From an uncultured Bacteroidales bacterium (GTDB lineage: Bacteria; Bacteroidota; Bacteroidia; Bacteroidales; Paludibacteraceae), in assembly GCA_902792535.1 (NCBI GenBank), contig CADAZU010000010.1, forward strand, positions 1 through 64,000: a stretch of 64,000 nucleotides of DNA. The letters run 5' to 3'. The notes beneath the pieces were generated by a model. The model was not told where the DNA came from. It saw only the letters and a list, made by a program, of their open reading frames with translations, and did no database searches. Below, one piece after another: positions 19,164 to 28,847 of the stretch. The number at the start of each line of letters is the position of its first letter. The stretch's first letter is position 1. The position numbers and the translations under genes are program-made.

Positions 19164-19200
19164 CTTAATAATTGTGCATTTTGAATTGTAAATTGTAAAC
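19164..19200. repeat. AT-rich flank repeat, right of the four-helix-bundle gene
   Basis: This is the inverted counterpart of 18761-18800 and lies between the gene start and the tamB stop codon. Confidence 0.65.
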
Positions 19201-19202
19201 TT

Positions 19203-22200
19203 TTAAAAGTCGATCTTCCAGACGAGTCCGACACCTTGGATCGTTGAAGCCTGGCGGAGCGAATATTTATCGACCGTATGGGTGTAGCCCTTAAGCCGCA
19301 GCTGGCCGTCTTCCGTCAGCAGCACCTCCACATCCAGATCGCCGAAGAAAGGCTGGTTCGATATATCATTATACCGATAGCCCACATTACCGTTGATTAC
19401 CAATCGATCCACCGGTTGCAATTGGAACTGCGCCTCGTACTCCTGGCTCGCCGAAGCCCCTTCTCCATCGGTACGAATCGCCACACCGAGGGTGAGCATA
19501 TTGGTCAGTTTGGAGAGCCACGCGTTGATCTGGCCCGTGACCGTAGAAGAGAGCAGCGAATAGGTGGAGTTCAGCGTCGTCGCATATTGGGTATTCATAT
19601 TATCCGGTGTGAAGAACCGCCCGAAGACCAAGAGGTAAATCACCTGCCTCATCAACATCTCGTCGGTATTGATGATCTGGCGGACTTGCTGCTGGATAGC
19701 CTGATCCGAAAGCGGGAACTCCAGCGAGAAAGAGAGAATCGGATTATTCAGCGGACCCGTCATATGCAGGCAGGTCAGCACCGGTATATTCGACCGCGAA
19801 GTAGCTAACTGGGAGGCGTCGTCGCCAAAGAGATCCCGCAAGTTCGCCGTAACGCGATACTTGGCGGTTACATCCAATTGGGGGTTAGAGGGATTGCCGG
19901 AGAAGATGATCTTGGATCCTTCGCCCACCGTAAACTCCTTACGGATCACATTGCCGACGGTATAAGAGAGCGTCCCCTGCTCCAGATCGTACGTTCCGAA
20001 AAGAGACACATCGCCGGAGTTGGTGTCATACGTCAGTTGCAGGGCACCCGTTCCCCGCGCCTGGATCATGTCGCCGTTCCGCTCGCCCAAGACGAGTTGG
20101 AAGAGAAGCAAGGGGTTGAGATCCAGATTGAGTTTCACCAGACAACGCTCCGGTCGCGCCGTCTCGATCGTATGATAGACCGTGTCATCCGGGTTAATCT
20201 CAATCGTGTCCCCCTCCGACAGGAAATGGACAAACGACGATTCGTACGCCGACGAAGCATTATCCAGCGAGAGACGGAATCGCGAGTTCTTCGATGTACG
20301 CGCATCAGCCGCCACCACGATATTCGATTCATGTCCCGTGACATCCACATGTCCGGTAGCATACACTTTACCGCGTAGCATCTCTCCCTGCTCGTCCGAA
20401 TCGAAGACCAGCGCATCCGTGCAATCGACATGCAGCGCCAGCACAAAATCATGGAACTGGTCATGATGAACCGCTCCTTTTACCCGCACAGGATGTCCCT
20501 CCGCATCCGTGAGATGCACATCGGGGAAGATAATCGCCGTCGTATCCATGAGGATCGAATCGGACTCGATCGTGTATCGTGCGCCTGTCCACGGAAGCGT
20601 CAGATGGGCATTATGCGCCTGCTCCTGAATCAAGACATAGACCATTCCTTTCTTGCCTCCCACTACCACATGACCGGAGCCGTGACCATCCAGATCGCGC
20701 AGAACGGTAGAAGTCCAATGGTTGATAAAATCCAGCGGAACCGAGTCGGTCATCATATCCAGTTCCCAAATGCCGGAGCCATCAAAGAGCGCCTTGCCAT
20801 CCAGCGCCACACGGCGGGCGGAGGGCATATGGGGTTTGAACACATCGGCATGGAACGCCAACGAATCGGTAATATGCAGATCCACTTCGGCAGGACCGAA
20901 GATGCAGTTATTAAGCCCCATGTCGTCAATATGAATCTGTGTGTTGATCTGTGGCCGGCGGAAAAGCGAGGTGATGTCTGCGCTTCCGGTAAGCAGACCA
21001 TTGAACATGATCGTTTTTTGCGGCAAGATAAACGGCACCACATACGACGCGTCAATCTTCTGCAGATCAACAGAGAGCGTGTCGGACGCTCTGCGCGATC
21101 CTACTCCATGCGCATAGAGATGCTGACCGGCACCCTCAAAGAGGAAATGTTCGATCGCCAAGGTCGTATCTGCGGCGCAATAAGTAAGCCTACTCTCGCC
21201 CAGCGTATAGACCGAGTCGCGAAGCATGACCATACCGGGCAGACAGAAGAGATCTACCAGCGGCGCCTTCTTGTACCGGTCGAAATGAGTCAGAAAATGC
21301 AGGTCTCCGCCATAAGCCCCTGCGCGCTGTTCCGCCAGCATCGCCTGCTGTTTCTCGCGAAGCGTTTGGGGTTCCGCAGTCTCTTCGGGCCGAGTGATCA
21401 ACGAAGAGAACGCGATATGGGTCATCAGCGTATCCCGGAAAGCTTGGCAAGCCAAGGATGTCTTCATACTATCCGCTTCCGCCGACACATCCAATGCCAG
21501 TTGGTCGCCCGGCGTATTCACCGATACAGCTATATTGCGGATATGACGTCCGCCTGCTGCTGCACTCGGAACAGAGAACAAGAAAGAGAACGGCGAGTGG
21601 GCTAAATCCCGCGGCACGAGGTCTGCCTCCGCACGCAGCAAAGGGCTATCGGAGAGCGTAAACGGCGCGTTGAACAGATGCTGCACATGGCTCAGCTCCG
21701 ACCCGTCCGCACGCAGACGGAAAGAGACAGGCTGCCACTTCTGCTTCGGAGCATCCACTGCTGCCGGCAGATAATGGTTCGCCATTGCCATGAAAGCCGG
21801 CACGATATCCGCATAGCGGAAGATACCGTCCAACTGGGCATTCAGATAATCGGAGCGAAGGGTGATAGCCTTGCTGTTCGTCGCATCGGCAGAGACGAGC
21901 AGCGTCATCTGCTTCATCAGCGCCGAATCGCGCTGGGTAGCCAGGAAAAGCGAATCCAGCACCAGATAGCCGGACACTTCGTCCGCCCGCTTACCATTCA
22001 TATCCACCGCCAAGGCGAAGGACGTACGAAGCGGACTGCCCGCCAAGAGAGGCGATGTGTCGAAATGGCGGCAACGGAGATTGAAATTCACCTCCGGGTC
22101 CTGTTCCCGCAGATTCACCACGCCGTCAAACGCCATATTCAGATGGGGGTCGTTGATAGCGAACTTGCCTTGGTAACGCTTCGGCTGCAGCGCACCATCG

Positions 22201-23609
22201 ATACGCAAATCGGCATACGTGTAGTTTTTATACGTGAACTCCCGCACATGGGCCTTGACATCCCCGGAGAACACTCCGTTGTCTATATTGCCTTTAGAAG
22301 ACATATCCAGCGTCACCTTTGCCAGTTCGGGAACGTCCAGCATCTTACCCAGCCGGAAATTCCGTCCTACCACACGGGCATTATAGACCATGTGTTCAAA
22401 GAGCGAATCGGAGCGGAAAGTACCGTCCGTAGAGATGGCACCAAGTGCGGTTCGGAAAGCGCCATGGAGCGTCAAGTCATGCAACCGGCCCTGCGCCAGA
22501 CCGCGATAGTGGATGTCGCCCAGACGGTGCACCTCTTTCGGCAGACGGACAGGGCGTCCGTTCAACTGCGAGAGGAAATCTTGGAGCTGGGCAGCATTGG
22601 TATGCACATCCGTCAGGTTCGCCCGCAAGAAGGGGTTTGTCAAATCCGGTAGTCCCGTAACGGAAATATCGCCCTCTATTATCTTTTTCCCGTTATAGCG
22701 AACCGCCATGTCTCCGAAAGCCAGCGAATCCACCGAACCGCTGACCGTACCGGCAAGAGCGATCGGGCGTTTGAGCGTCTTCACCGCCGGAACGAACAGG
22801 GCTATGTCAGCCGGCACCAATTGGGCGTCGATGCGGAAGGGGGCAGACAAAATAGCATCGTCAGCCGAGACACGCAATTCAATCTCACTGATATCAAGCC
22901 TCGACTGGGGCAGACGAGCCATGATTGAAGGAATACGGAGCAGGGAGTCGCCGGCGATGAGGTGCGCCTCCAAATCCTCTATGATGAAGGGGAGGGGTGA
23001 TGGGTTACCGGTGACGGGTGACGAGCGACGGATGACCGTAGCCGCCAGATCGGAGATCTCCGCATCCAGCGTCTTGGCGCTCAACTGATGCAGATCAGCC
23101 GAAGCATGCGGGACAAAAGCCTCATAGTCTTCATAGCGCAGACGGATATTATCAAGCTGCACGTCCTTAACCGCTATCAGGCTGTTAAACGGACCTTTAT
23201 CCTCCTGCTCCTCGGAGGCGAATGCGTCAACCAGAAACTGGTAATTCCACGTGCTGTCGGGCAAGCGATGGACATCCGCCAGCACATCCTTCAGCCGGAC
23301 ATGCGAGAAGCGTATCTCGCCGTTCCGGAGCGCGAGGGGCGAGAACTGGGCGAAGGCTTCACCCACAAAAGCGAGGGTGTCTCCCTGCCTGTCCTCCAAG
23401 TAGATATCGCGGATCGTCAACCGCGCAGGAAAACGGTATTCGACACCTCCTATCCGCGCGTTCGTGCCGAGCGTACGCGACAGCTCCGCCGTAGCCAATT
23501 GCACAGCAGCCGTCTCCACTCTGTCGCTCGACAAAGCAGCGAGAAACATGCCGCAGACAATCAACACCGCTACAAGCATCACACCCAATATGTACAACAC
23601 GCGCTTCAT
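19203..23609 (-). CDS. tamB: TamB-family translocation and assembly module protein
   Basis: 1468 residues from the ATG at 23609 (MKRVLYILGVMLVAVLIVCG); in-frame codons further upstream lie in the promoter and are rejected. One N-terminal membrane helix is followed by a very long beta-rich periplasmic region. The C-terminal DUF490 domain contains LEQGTLSYTVGNVIRKEFTV and later VIYLLVFGRFF. TamB-type proteins bridge the inner and outer membranes and help insert outer-membrane proteins or move lipids. No TamA gene is adjacent, which is usual in Bacteroidota. Near residues 190-205 a microrepeat (22988-23037) encodes an IRRSSPVTGNPSPLP stretch that looks like an inserted loop. It is transcribed from its own promoter, divergently from rplS. 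Confidence 0.9.
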   Translation of the reverse strand: MKRVLYILGVMLVAVLIVCGMFLAALSSDRVETAAVQLATAELSRTLGTNARIGGVEYRFPARLTIRDIYLEDRQGDTLAFVGEAFAQFSPLALRNGEIRFSHVRLKDVLADVHRLPDSTWNYQFLVDAFASEEQEDKGPFNSLIAVKDVQLDNIRLRYEDYEAFVPHASADLHQLSAKTLDAEISDLAATVIRRSSPVTGNPSPLPFIIEDLEAHLIAGDSLLRIPSIMARLPQSRLDISEIELRVSADDAILSAPFRIDAQLVPADIALFVPAVKTLKRPIALAGTVSGSVDSLAFGDMAVRYNGKKIIEGDISVTGLPDLTNPFLRANLTDVHTNAAQLQDFLSQLNGRPVRLPKEVHRLGDIHYRGLAQGRLHDLTLHGAFRTALGAISTDGTFRSDSLFEHMVYNARVVGRNFRLGKMLDVPELAKVTLDMSSKGNIDNGVFSGDVKAHVREFTYKNYTYADLRIDGALQPKRYQGKFAINDPHLNMAFDGVVNLREQDPEVNFNLRCRHFDTSPLLAGSPLRTSFALAVDMNGKRADEVSGYLVLDSLFLATQRDSALMKQMTLLVSADATNSKAITLRSDYLNAQLDGIFRYADIVPAFMAMANHYLPAAVDAPKQKWQPVSFRLRADGSELSHVQHLFNAPFTLSDSPLLRAEADLVPRDLAHSPFSFLFSVPSAAAGGRHIRNIAVSVNTPGDQLALDVSAEADSMKTSLACQAFRDTLMTHIAFSSLITRPEETAEPQTLREKQQAMLAEQRAGAYGGDLHFLTHFDRYKKAPLVDLFCLPGMVMLRDSVYTLGESRLTYCAADTTLAIEHFLFEGAGQHLYAHGVGSRRASDTLSVDLQKIDASYVVPFILPQKTIMFNGLLTGSADITSLFRRPQINTQIHIDDMGLNNCIFGPAEVDLHITDSLAFHADVFKPHMPSARRVALDGKALFDGSGIWELDMMTDSVPLDFINHWTSTVLRDLDGHGSGHVVVGGKKGMVYVLIQEQAHNAHLTLPWTGARYTIESDSILMDTTAIIFPDVHLTDAEGHPVRVKGAVHHDQFHDFVLALHVDCTDALVFDSDEQGEMLRGKVYATGHVDVTGHESNIVVAADARTSKNSRFRLSLDNASSAYESSFVHFLSEGDTIEINPDDTVYHTIETARPERCLVKLNLDLNPLLLFQLVLGERNGDMIQARGTGALQLTYDTNSGDVSLFGTYDLEQGTLSYTVGNVIRKEFTVGEGSKIIFSGNPSNPQLDVTAKYRVTANLRDLFGDDASQLATSRSNIPVLTCLHMTGPLNNPILSFSLEFPLSDQAIQQQVRQIINTDEMLMRQVIYLLVFGRFFTPDNMNTQYATTLNSTYSLLSSTVTGQINAWLSKLTNMLTLGVAIRTDGEGASASQEYEAQFQLQPVDRLVINGNVGYRYNDISNQPFFGDLDVEVLLTEDGQLRLKGYTHTVDKYSLRQASTIQGVGLVWKIDF

Positions 23610-23628
23610 CACATGCACATTTAGCATG

Positions 23629-23659
23629 CAAAGATACGAAAAATATTTCGTACAGACAA
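23629..23659 (-). promoter_or_regulatory. Promoter of tamB
   Basis: On the minus strand, TTG (23659-23657), 20 nt, TATCTTTG (23636-23629), about 20 nt before the ATG. Confidence 0.75.
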
Positions 23660-23697
23660 ATAAATCATTGCTTTTTGCATTTTTTTGCACAAAAATT

Positions 23698-23727
23698 TTG
23701 CCATTTCAAAAAAAAGCAGTACCTTTG
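23698..23727 (+). promoter_or_regulatory. Promoter of rplS
   Basis: TTG (23698-23700), 19 nt, TACCTTTG (23720-23727). The leader to the rplS ATG is about 130 nt and contains a GCTGAGA tandem near 23783. Confidence 0.75.
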
Positions 23728-23863
23728 CACGCTTTTTCCGCATTGCGGAGAGCACATATCGTGCCTCTGGCGATTGCATTAGGCTGAGAGCTGAGAGCTG
23801 AATGCCGAATAGTAGTATATGCCCGATGTGTAATGTTGGAATCCATAAAAAGAACAAGACGAA

Positions 23864-24280
23864 ATGGATTTGATTAAAGTAGCTGAGCAAGCTTTTGCCG
23901 GCGAGAAGAAAGAATTCCCTGCATTCAAGGCAGGAGACCAGGTAACAGTTGGTTACCGTATCAAAGAGGGTAACAAAGAGCGTGTACAGGAGTTCCGCGG
24001 CGATGTAATCTGCATCCACGGTAGCGGCGACAAGAAGCGCTTCACGGTTCGCAAAATGAGCGGAAACATCGGTGTTGAGCGTATCTTCCCGATGGACAGC
24101 CCCTTCATTGAGAGCATCACGGTGAACAAGTACGGTAGAAAGCCCGCATCCAAGAGCGTAGGGCTAAGTAATGCTAAACGCAATGACCAAATGGTAAATG
24201 AAAACGTCCTTCGGGGCGTTTTTTTGTTGAAAAAAATTTGCATATATCAAAAAAAAGCAGTACCTTTGCAGCGGATTTAA
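23864..24280 (+). CDS. rplS: 50S ribosomal protein L19 with abnormal C-terminus
   Basis: 138 residues, against about 115 for the family. Residues 1 to about 90 are normal L19 (MDLIKVAEQAFAG, KKRFTVRKMSGNIGVERIFP, ESITVNKYG). After that, the conserved rRNA-binding tail of the type RRAKLYYLR...GKAARI is missing. Instead the frame reads through GRKPASKSVGLSNAKRNDQ, then through the terminator hairpin and into the promoter of the next gene before a stop. I find the normal tail in no other frame. L19 lies at the interface of the ribosomal subunits. Either the 3' end was lost and replaced, or the assembly is wrong here. Confidence 0.9.
   Translation: MDLIKVAEQAFAGEKKEFPAFKAGDQVTVGYRIKEGNKERVQEFRGDVICIHGSGDKKRFTVRKMSGNIGVERIFPMDSPFIESITVNKYGRKPASKSVGLSNAKRNDQMVNENVLRGVFLLKKICIYQKKAVPLQRI
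24203..24227 (+). terminator. Intrinsic terminator at the end of rplS
   Basis: AACGTCC, TTCG and GGGCGTT form a stem with a UUCG loop, followed by T7. The rplS frame runs through it. Confidence 0.85.
24238..24268 (+). promoter_or_regulatory. Promoter of the first DUF234 ATPase
   Basis: TTG (24238-24240), 20 nt, TACCTTTG (24261-24268). The start codon is at 24326. Confidence 0.75.
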
Positions 24281-24325
24281 AAAGTAATGACCATTTCGGA
24301 AATGCAGATTACAAATTTATAGGAT

Positions 24326-25642
24326 ATGCAATTCTTTGACAGGACACGGGAAACGGAATCCCTGCAACAGATTCAAAATCAGTCGTTGCAACATGCGCAG
24401 TTCACGGTGCTGACCGGTAGAAGACGTATCGGAAAAACATCGCTTGTTTTCCATGCTTACAAGGAACAACCGTTCCTCTATTTCTTCGTAAGCAAAAAAG
24501 CAGAAAGCGAGTTATGTGAGGGATTCCAGAAAGAGATGGAGACCAAACTTGGCATGCCGATGTTAGGGCGGGTGATCCGTTTTGCGGATATATTCGAATA
24601 TATTATGCAGTTAGCCAAGCAACGCCCGATAACCCTCTTTATCGATGAGTTTCAGGAGTTCTTGAAAATCAATCCGTCGGTGTATAGCGACATGCAGCGG
24701 ATTTGGGACATCAATAAGAATGAGGCACATATCAACCTCATCGTCGGCGGTTCGGTACAATCGATGATTCATAAAATTTTTGAAGACAAGAAGGAGCCCC
24801 TCTATAACCGACAGACGGCGATGATGAAACTGAACCGATTTACGCCTTCTGTGCTCAAAGAGATTCTCTATACCTTCAACGCGAAGCATACCGCGGACGA
24901 TCTGTTGGCTCTATATAGTTTTACCGGAGGAGTTGCCAAATATGTGGAACTACTGATGGAGAAAGGAGCAACTACACGGCAGAAGATGATAGAAACCATC
25001 ATCCAACCAGACTCGATATTCCTCTCGGAAGGTAAAAACCTGCTCATCGAAGAGTTTGGTAAGGATTACGGGATTTATTTCTCCATTCTTTCGGCTATCG
25101 CTACCGGACATAGCCAGCGAAGCCAAATAGAAGATTTGGTCAACCGGGAAATAGGCGGTTATCTCAGCATGTTGGAGGACACGTATGGTATTATCCGAAA
25201 GCACAAACCGATGTTCTCCCAGACAAACAGCAATGTGCGGTACCGGCTTGATGATAACTTCCTTAGTTTCTGGTTCCGTTTCATCTTCAAGTACAATTAT
25301 ATGTTGGAGATTGATGCCTTTGATGCCCTGCGGGAAATTGTGGAGCGCGATTACGAAACCTTCTCGGGCAAGATGCTGGAACGCTATTTCAAAGACAAAT
25401 TAATCGAGGAAAAACAATACACGCAGATAGATAATTGGTGGAGCCGGAACGGAGAAGATGAGATTGACCTGATAGCAATAAATGAGTTGACAAAGAAAGC
25501 CGTTTTCTATGAAATCAAACGCAACGAAAAAGAATTGGACTTGCCTCTGTTGGAACAGCGTACGAATACATTCCTTGTCGCCACACGGGAACTCAAGAAA
25601 TATGCTATCTCTTCTGTGGGGCTATCTCTAAAAGATATGTGA
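24326..25642 (+). CDS. DUF234-type AAA ATPase with C-terminal nuclease-like domain
   Basis: 438 residues. The N-terminal ATPase has Walker A GRRRIGKTSLV (about residues 31-41) and Walker B ITLFIDEFQEF (about 101-111). A winged-helix middle part follows. The C-terminal domain has DEIDLIAINE and VFYEIKRN, an E/D-x-E-x-K pattern of the PDDEXK-like DUF234 fold. This family is common in anaerobic bacteria and archaea, and its role is unknown; links to mobile elements are often proposed. It has its own promoter and lies 34 bp before uvrB, so read-through into uvrB is possible. Confidence 0.85.
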   Translation: MQFFDRTRETESLQQIQNQSLQHAQFTVLTGRRRIGKTSLVFHAYKEQPFLYFFVSKKAESELCEGFQKEMETKLGMPMLGRVIRFADIFEYIMQLAKQRPITLFIDEFQEFLKINPSVYSDMQRIWDINKNEAHINLIVGGSVQSMIHKIFEDKKEPLYNRQTAMMKLNRFTPSVLKEILYTFNAKHTADDLLALYSFTGGVAKYVELLMEKGATTRQKMIETIIQPDSIFLSEGKNLLIEEFGKDYGIYFSILSAIATGHSQRSQIEDLVNREIGGYLSMLEDTYGIIRKHKPMFSQTNSNVRYRLDDNFLSFWFRFIFKYNYMLEIDAFDALREIVERDYETFSGKMLERYFKDKLIEEKQYTQIDNWWSRNGEDEIDLIAINELTKKAVFYEIKRNEKELDLPLLEQRTNTFLVATRELKKYAISSVGLSLKDM

Positions 25643-25676
25643 TTATCAAATTAGTAGTATTATAACATGATTTAAT

Positions 25677-27695
25677 ATGTTCAAACTCGAATCTCCATAT
25701 AAACCAACCGGAGACCAGCCGCAGGCGATAGAAGCACTGGTGGCGGGTCTGAATGCCGGTGCGCCTGCGCAGGTTTTGCTGGGCGTCACGGGTAGCGGAA
25801 AGACATTCACGATTGCGAATGTGATCAAAGAGGTCAACCGCCCTACCCTGATCATGAGCCATAACAAGACCCTTGCAGCGCAGCTGTACTCCGAGATGAA
25901 GGCGTTCTTCCCGCACAACGCGGTAGAGTATTTCGTTTCGTATTACGACTACTACCAGCCGGAAGCCTATATTCCCTCCACCGACACTTATATTGACAAG
26001 GATCTGAGCATCAACGAAGAGATTGACCGTCTCCGGCTTTCCGCCGTAGCAGCGTTGCTGAGCGGAAGAAAGGATGTGATTATCGTCTCGTCTGTCAGCT
26101 GTATCTATGGTCTCGGCAGCCCGCAGGATTTCACCGCCAACGTAGTGGAACTGCGTCGCGGCGAGCAGATGCAGATGGACGATTTGCTGAAACAACTCGT
26201 GGGCGCGCAATACGTGCGTAATGATATAGAATTAGCGCGCGGGCGCTTCCGCGTGAAAGGAGACACGATTGATATTGCGCTGGCGTATGCCGACTACATC
26301 GTCCGCATCGAGTTTTTCGGCAACGAGATAGATGCTATCCTGACGATTGACCCGATCAGCGGACAAGTGATTGAGGAGTTTGAGCACTACAACCTCTCGC
26401 CCGCAACGATCTTCCTCACCTCCGCCGAACGTATAGCTGCTGCCAAAGAGCAGATCAAAGCCGATCTGGCGAAACAGATTCAGTATTTTATGGACCTGGG
26501 CGAAGAGCTCTATGCCAACCGCCTGGAGGAGCGCGTCAAATACGACTTGGAGATGTTGGACGAGTTGGGATACTGCTCCGGCGTGGAAAACTACAGCCGC
26601 TATTTCGACGGACGCGAAGAAGGCACACCGCCTTACTGCCTGCTGGATTATTTCCCGGACGACATGCTGCTGGTGATCGACGAGAGCCACGTCACCGTGC
26701 CGCAGATCCGCGGTATGTACGGCGGCGACAAAGCGCGCAAGGAGAACTTGGTCAACTACGGTTTCCGGCTTCCTGCCGCACGCGACAACCGACCGCTGAA
26801 GTTCGACGAGTTCGAAGCGAAGACCGGTCAGACCATCTATGTCTCCGCCACGCCGGACGAGTACGAGTTAAACCGCTCGGAAGGTATCGTGATAGACCAG
26901 CTGATCCGTCCGACCGGATTGCTGGATCCGGAGATCGAAGTGCGTCCGACGGAGAACCAGGTGGACGACCTGATGGACGAGATCAGGACACGCATCCATC
27001 GCAACGAACGAGTGCTCGTGACCACCCTGACCAAACGGATGGCGGAGGAGTTGGACGAGTACCTGCGGCGATACGGCATCAAGTCCGCCTATATCCATTC
27101 GGACATAGACACGATCGAGCGAGTCAAGATCATGGAGGATCTGCGGCGGGGCGAGTACGACGTGCTTGTCGGCGTAAATTTATTGCGCGAAGGGCTCGAC
27201 CTGCCGGAGGTCTCCCTTGTTGCAATCCTTGATGCCGACAAGACAGGTTTCCTGCGCGACCAACGATCCCTGACCCAGACGGTCGGACGTGCCGCGCGGC
27301 ATGTGAACGGCAAAGCGATCCTCTATGGTGACAAGATCACGCCGGCGATGCAAGCCACTATCAACGAGACCAACCGTCGCCGCACGATCCAGATGCGCTA
27401 CAACGCCGAGCATGGAATCACCCCAACGGCAATCAAGAAAGAGATCAATACCTCTGCTCTTGCCTCGCTCTACAAAGATCCGGAGGCGGAGAAGCAGCGC
27501 GTAGAGACGGCTATCCGCGAGAGTTGGAAGACAGCGGACTGGCAACACATGGACGCCAAAGCGCTGGAGAAAGCGATCGACAACAAACGCAAGCAGATGC
27601 TCGCTGCAGCCAAAGCAACCGATTTCGACATGGCAGCCCGTTTGCGGGACGAGATGCTGGAGATGCAGAACCGTTTGCAGGCAATGCAAGGATAA
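25677..27695 (+). CDS. uvrB: Excinuclease ABC subunit B
   Basis: 672 residues, the normal length. The protein has Walker A LLGVTGSGKTF (about residues 34-44), the beta-hairpin YYDYYQPEAYIP that clamps damaged DNA, the helicase motif TIYVSATPDEY, and helicase motifs V/VI around VNLLREGLDLPEV and QTVGRAARHV. A C-terminal UVR motif (AARLRDEMLEMQNRL) binds UvrC. UvrB verifies lesions in nucleotide excision repair together with UvrA and UvrC, neither of which is in this window. The start is the first ATG after the ATPase gene. No separate canonical promoter is visible. Confidence 0.97.
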   Translation: MFKLESPYKPTGDQPQAIEALVAGLNAGAPAQVLLGVTGSGKTFTIANVIKEVNRPTLIMSHNKTLAAQLYSEMKAFFPHNAVEYFVSYYDYYQPEAYIPSTDTYIDKDLSINEEIDRLRLSAVAALLSGRKDVIIVSSVSCIYGLGSPQDFTANVVELRRGEQMQMDDLLKQLVGAQYVRNDIELARGRFRVKGDTIDIALAYADYIVRIEFFGNEIDAILTIDPISGQVIEEFEHYNLSPATIFLTSAERIAAAKEQIKADLAKQIQYFMDLGEELYANRLEERVKYDLEMLDELGYCSGVENYSRYFDGREEGTPPYCLLDYFPDDMLLVIDESHVTVPQIRGMYGGDKARKENLVNYGFRLPAARDNRPLKFDEFEAKTGQTIYVSATPDEYELNRSEGIVIDQLIRPTGLLDPEIEVRPTENQVDDLMDEIRTRIHRNERVLVTTLTKRMAEELDEYLRRYGIKSAYIHSDIDTIERVKIMEDLRRGEYDVLVGVNLLREGLDLPEVSLVAILDADKTGFLRDQRSLTQTVGRAARHVNGKAILYGDKITPAMQATINETNRRRTIQMRYNAEHGITPTAIKKEINTSALASLYKDPEAEKQRVETAIRESWKTADWQHMDAKALEKAIDNKRKQMLAAAKATDFDMAARLRDEMLEMQNRLQAMQG

Positions 27696-27730
27696 AAAAC
27701 ATCTTTTTCAGCATTTTTTCGCCAAAATAT

Positions 27731-27761
27731 TTGGTTATTTCAGAAAAAAGCAGTACCTTTG
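27731..27761 (+). promoter_or_regulatory. Promoter of the rpsF-rpsR-rplI operon
   Basis: TTG (27731-27733), 20 nt, TACCTTTG (27754-27761). The leader of about 95 nt holds a CTTTTTCGACTGAAAAAG hairpin and an AACTAG-type microrepeat. Confidence 0.8.
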
Positions 27762-27860
27762 CACGCTTTTTCGACTGAAAAAGAAATACCTGGATTGACT
27801 AGTTCGACTGGTTAAACTAGAATAACTATTATTACAAATTAAATTTAACAATTTACTACA

Positions 27861-28202
27861 ATGGTAAATCATTATGAAGCAGCCTTCGTGTTAACTCCCG
27901 TTTTGTCTGAGCCGCAGACAAAGGAGGCTGTAGAAAAATTCGAGAATCTTCTCACCCAGAATGGCGGTACCATCCTGAATCGTGAGGAGTGGGGTCTGCG
28001 TCAACTCGCATATCCTATCCAAGGTAAAAGTTCGGGCTTCTATTTCATCCTTCAGTTTGATGCTGAGCCCGCTGTAATCGCTACCCTCGAGACCGAGTTC
28101 CGTCGTGACGAGCGTGTTATCCGCTTCCTGACAACGCGTCTTGACAAGTACGCATTTGAGTACGCTGAGAAGCGTCGTAACAATTCTAAAAAGGAGGCTT
28201 AA
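27861..28202 (+). CDS. rpsF: 30S ribosomal protein S6
   Basis: 113 residues, normal for the family. [17 protein letters not shown] is the usual S6 start, and [18 protein letters not shown] and [15 protein letters not shown] are conserved. S6 pairs with S18 in the 30S platform. It is the first gene of the conserved rpsF-rpsR-rplI order, and its stop lies 2 bp before the rpsR start. Confidence 0.97.
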   Translation: MVNHYEAAFVLTPVLSEPQTKEAVEKFENLLTQNGGTILNREEWGLRQLAYPIQGKSSGFYFILQFDAEPAVIATLETEFRRDERVIRFLTTRLDKYAFEYAEKRRNNSKKEA

Positions 28203-28204
28203 TC

Positions 28205-28471
28205 ATGGCACAGAATGACGAAATTCGCTATCTGACTCCGCAAGGTACGGACCAGAAGAAGAAAAAGTACTGCCGCTTCAAAAAATCCGGCATCAAGTAC
28301 ATCGATTACAAAGATCCTGAGTTCCTCAAGAAGTTCCTCAACGAGCAAGGCAAAATCCTGCCGCGCCGTATCACCGGTACTTCGCTCAAGTATCAGCGCA
28401 AAGTGGCACAAGCCGTTAAGAAAGCACGCCACTTGGCTCTGCTGCCTTACGTAACCGACATGATGAAATAA
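28205..28471 (+). CDS. rpsR: 30S ribosomal protein S18
   Basis: 88 residues. The central [20 protein letters not shown], then [20 protein letters not shown] and [13 protein letters not shown], are the S18 signature. It binds S6 and the 16S rRNA platform. It is transcribed with rpsF and rplI. Confidence 0.97.
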   Translation: MAQNDEIRYLTPQGTDQKKKKYCRFKKSGIKYIDYKDPEFLKKFLNEQGKILPRRITGTSLKYQRKVAQAVKKARHLALLPYVTDMMK

Positions 28472-28502
28472 TTGTTAAACCGATTAACTGAAAGGAAAGA
28501 AA

Positions 28503-28847
28503 ATGGAAGTAATTCTGATTCAAGACCTGGCTAATCTGGGTTTCAAAAACGACATCGTTAAAGTACGTGACGGCTACGGACGTAACTATCTCCTGCCGCA
28601 GAAGATTGCTGTCATCGCAAACGAGGCTAACCGCAAACAGTTGGCTGAGACCCTGAAACAGCAGGCGCACAAAGCAGCTAAACTGCTGGCTGACGCACAG
28701 GCACTGGAGGCTAAACTCGCTGAGACTGTTATCGAACTCAAGGCTAAAGCCAACGAGGACGGAAAGATCTTCGGTACCGTTACCACCCAGAACATCTCTG
28801 ACGCTCTCAAAGCACAGGAGATCCTGATCGACAAGAAAGTGAGCTAA
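28503..28847 (+). CDS. rplI: 50S ribosomal protein L9, C-terminally truncated
   Basis: 114 residues, against about 147 for the family. The N-terminal rRNA-binding domain is intact (MEVILIQDLANLGFKNDIV, GYGRNYLLPQKIAVIA), as are the connecting helix and the first part of the C-terminal domain (EDGKIFGTVTTQNISDALKA). The protein stops after IDKKVS, so about 33 residues of the C-terminal domain are missing. I find no continuation in another frame before the rpmE2 gene. A GTAACGT/TTTAAAG microrepeat (about 28860-28890) begins just after the stop. L9 is dispensable in some bacteria, so a truncated form may be tolerated. Confidence 0.9.
   Translation: MEVILIQDLANLGFKNDIVKVRDGYGRNYLLPQKIAVIANEANRKQLAETLKQQAHKAAKLLADAQALEAKLAETVIELKAKANEDGKIFGTVTTQNISDALKAQEILIDKKVS

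Noticed and set aside
20430..21605. 391-residue open frame on the plus strand
   Set aside because: It lies wholly antisense to tamB, with Arg/His/Gln-rich shadow composition and no family features.
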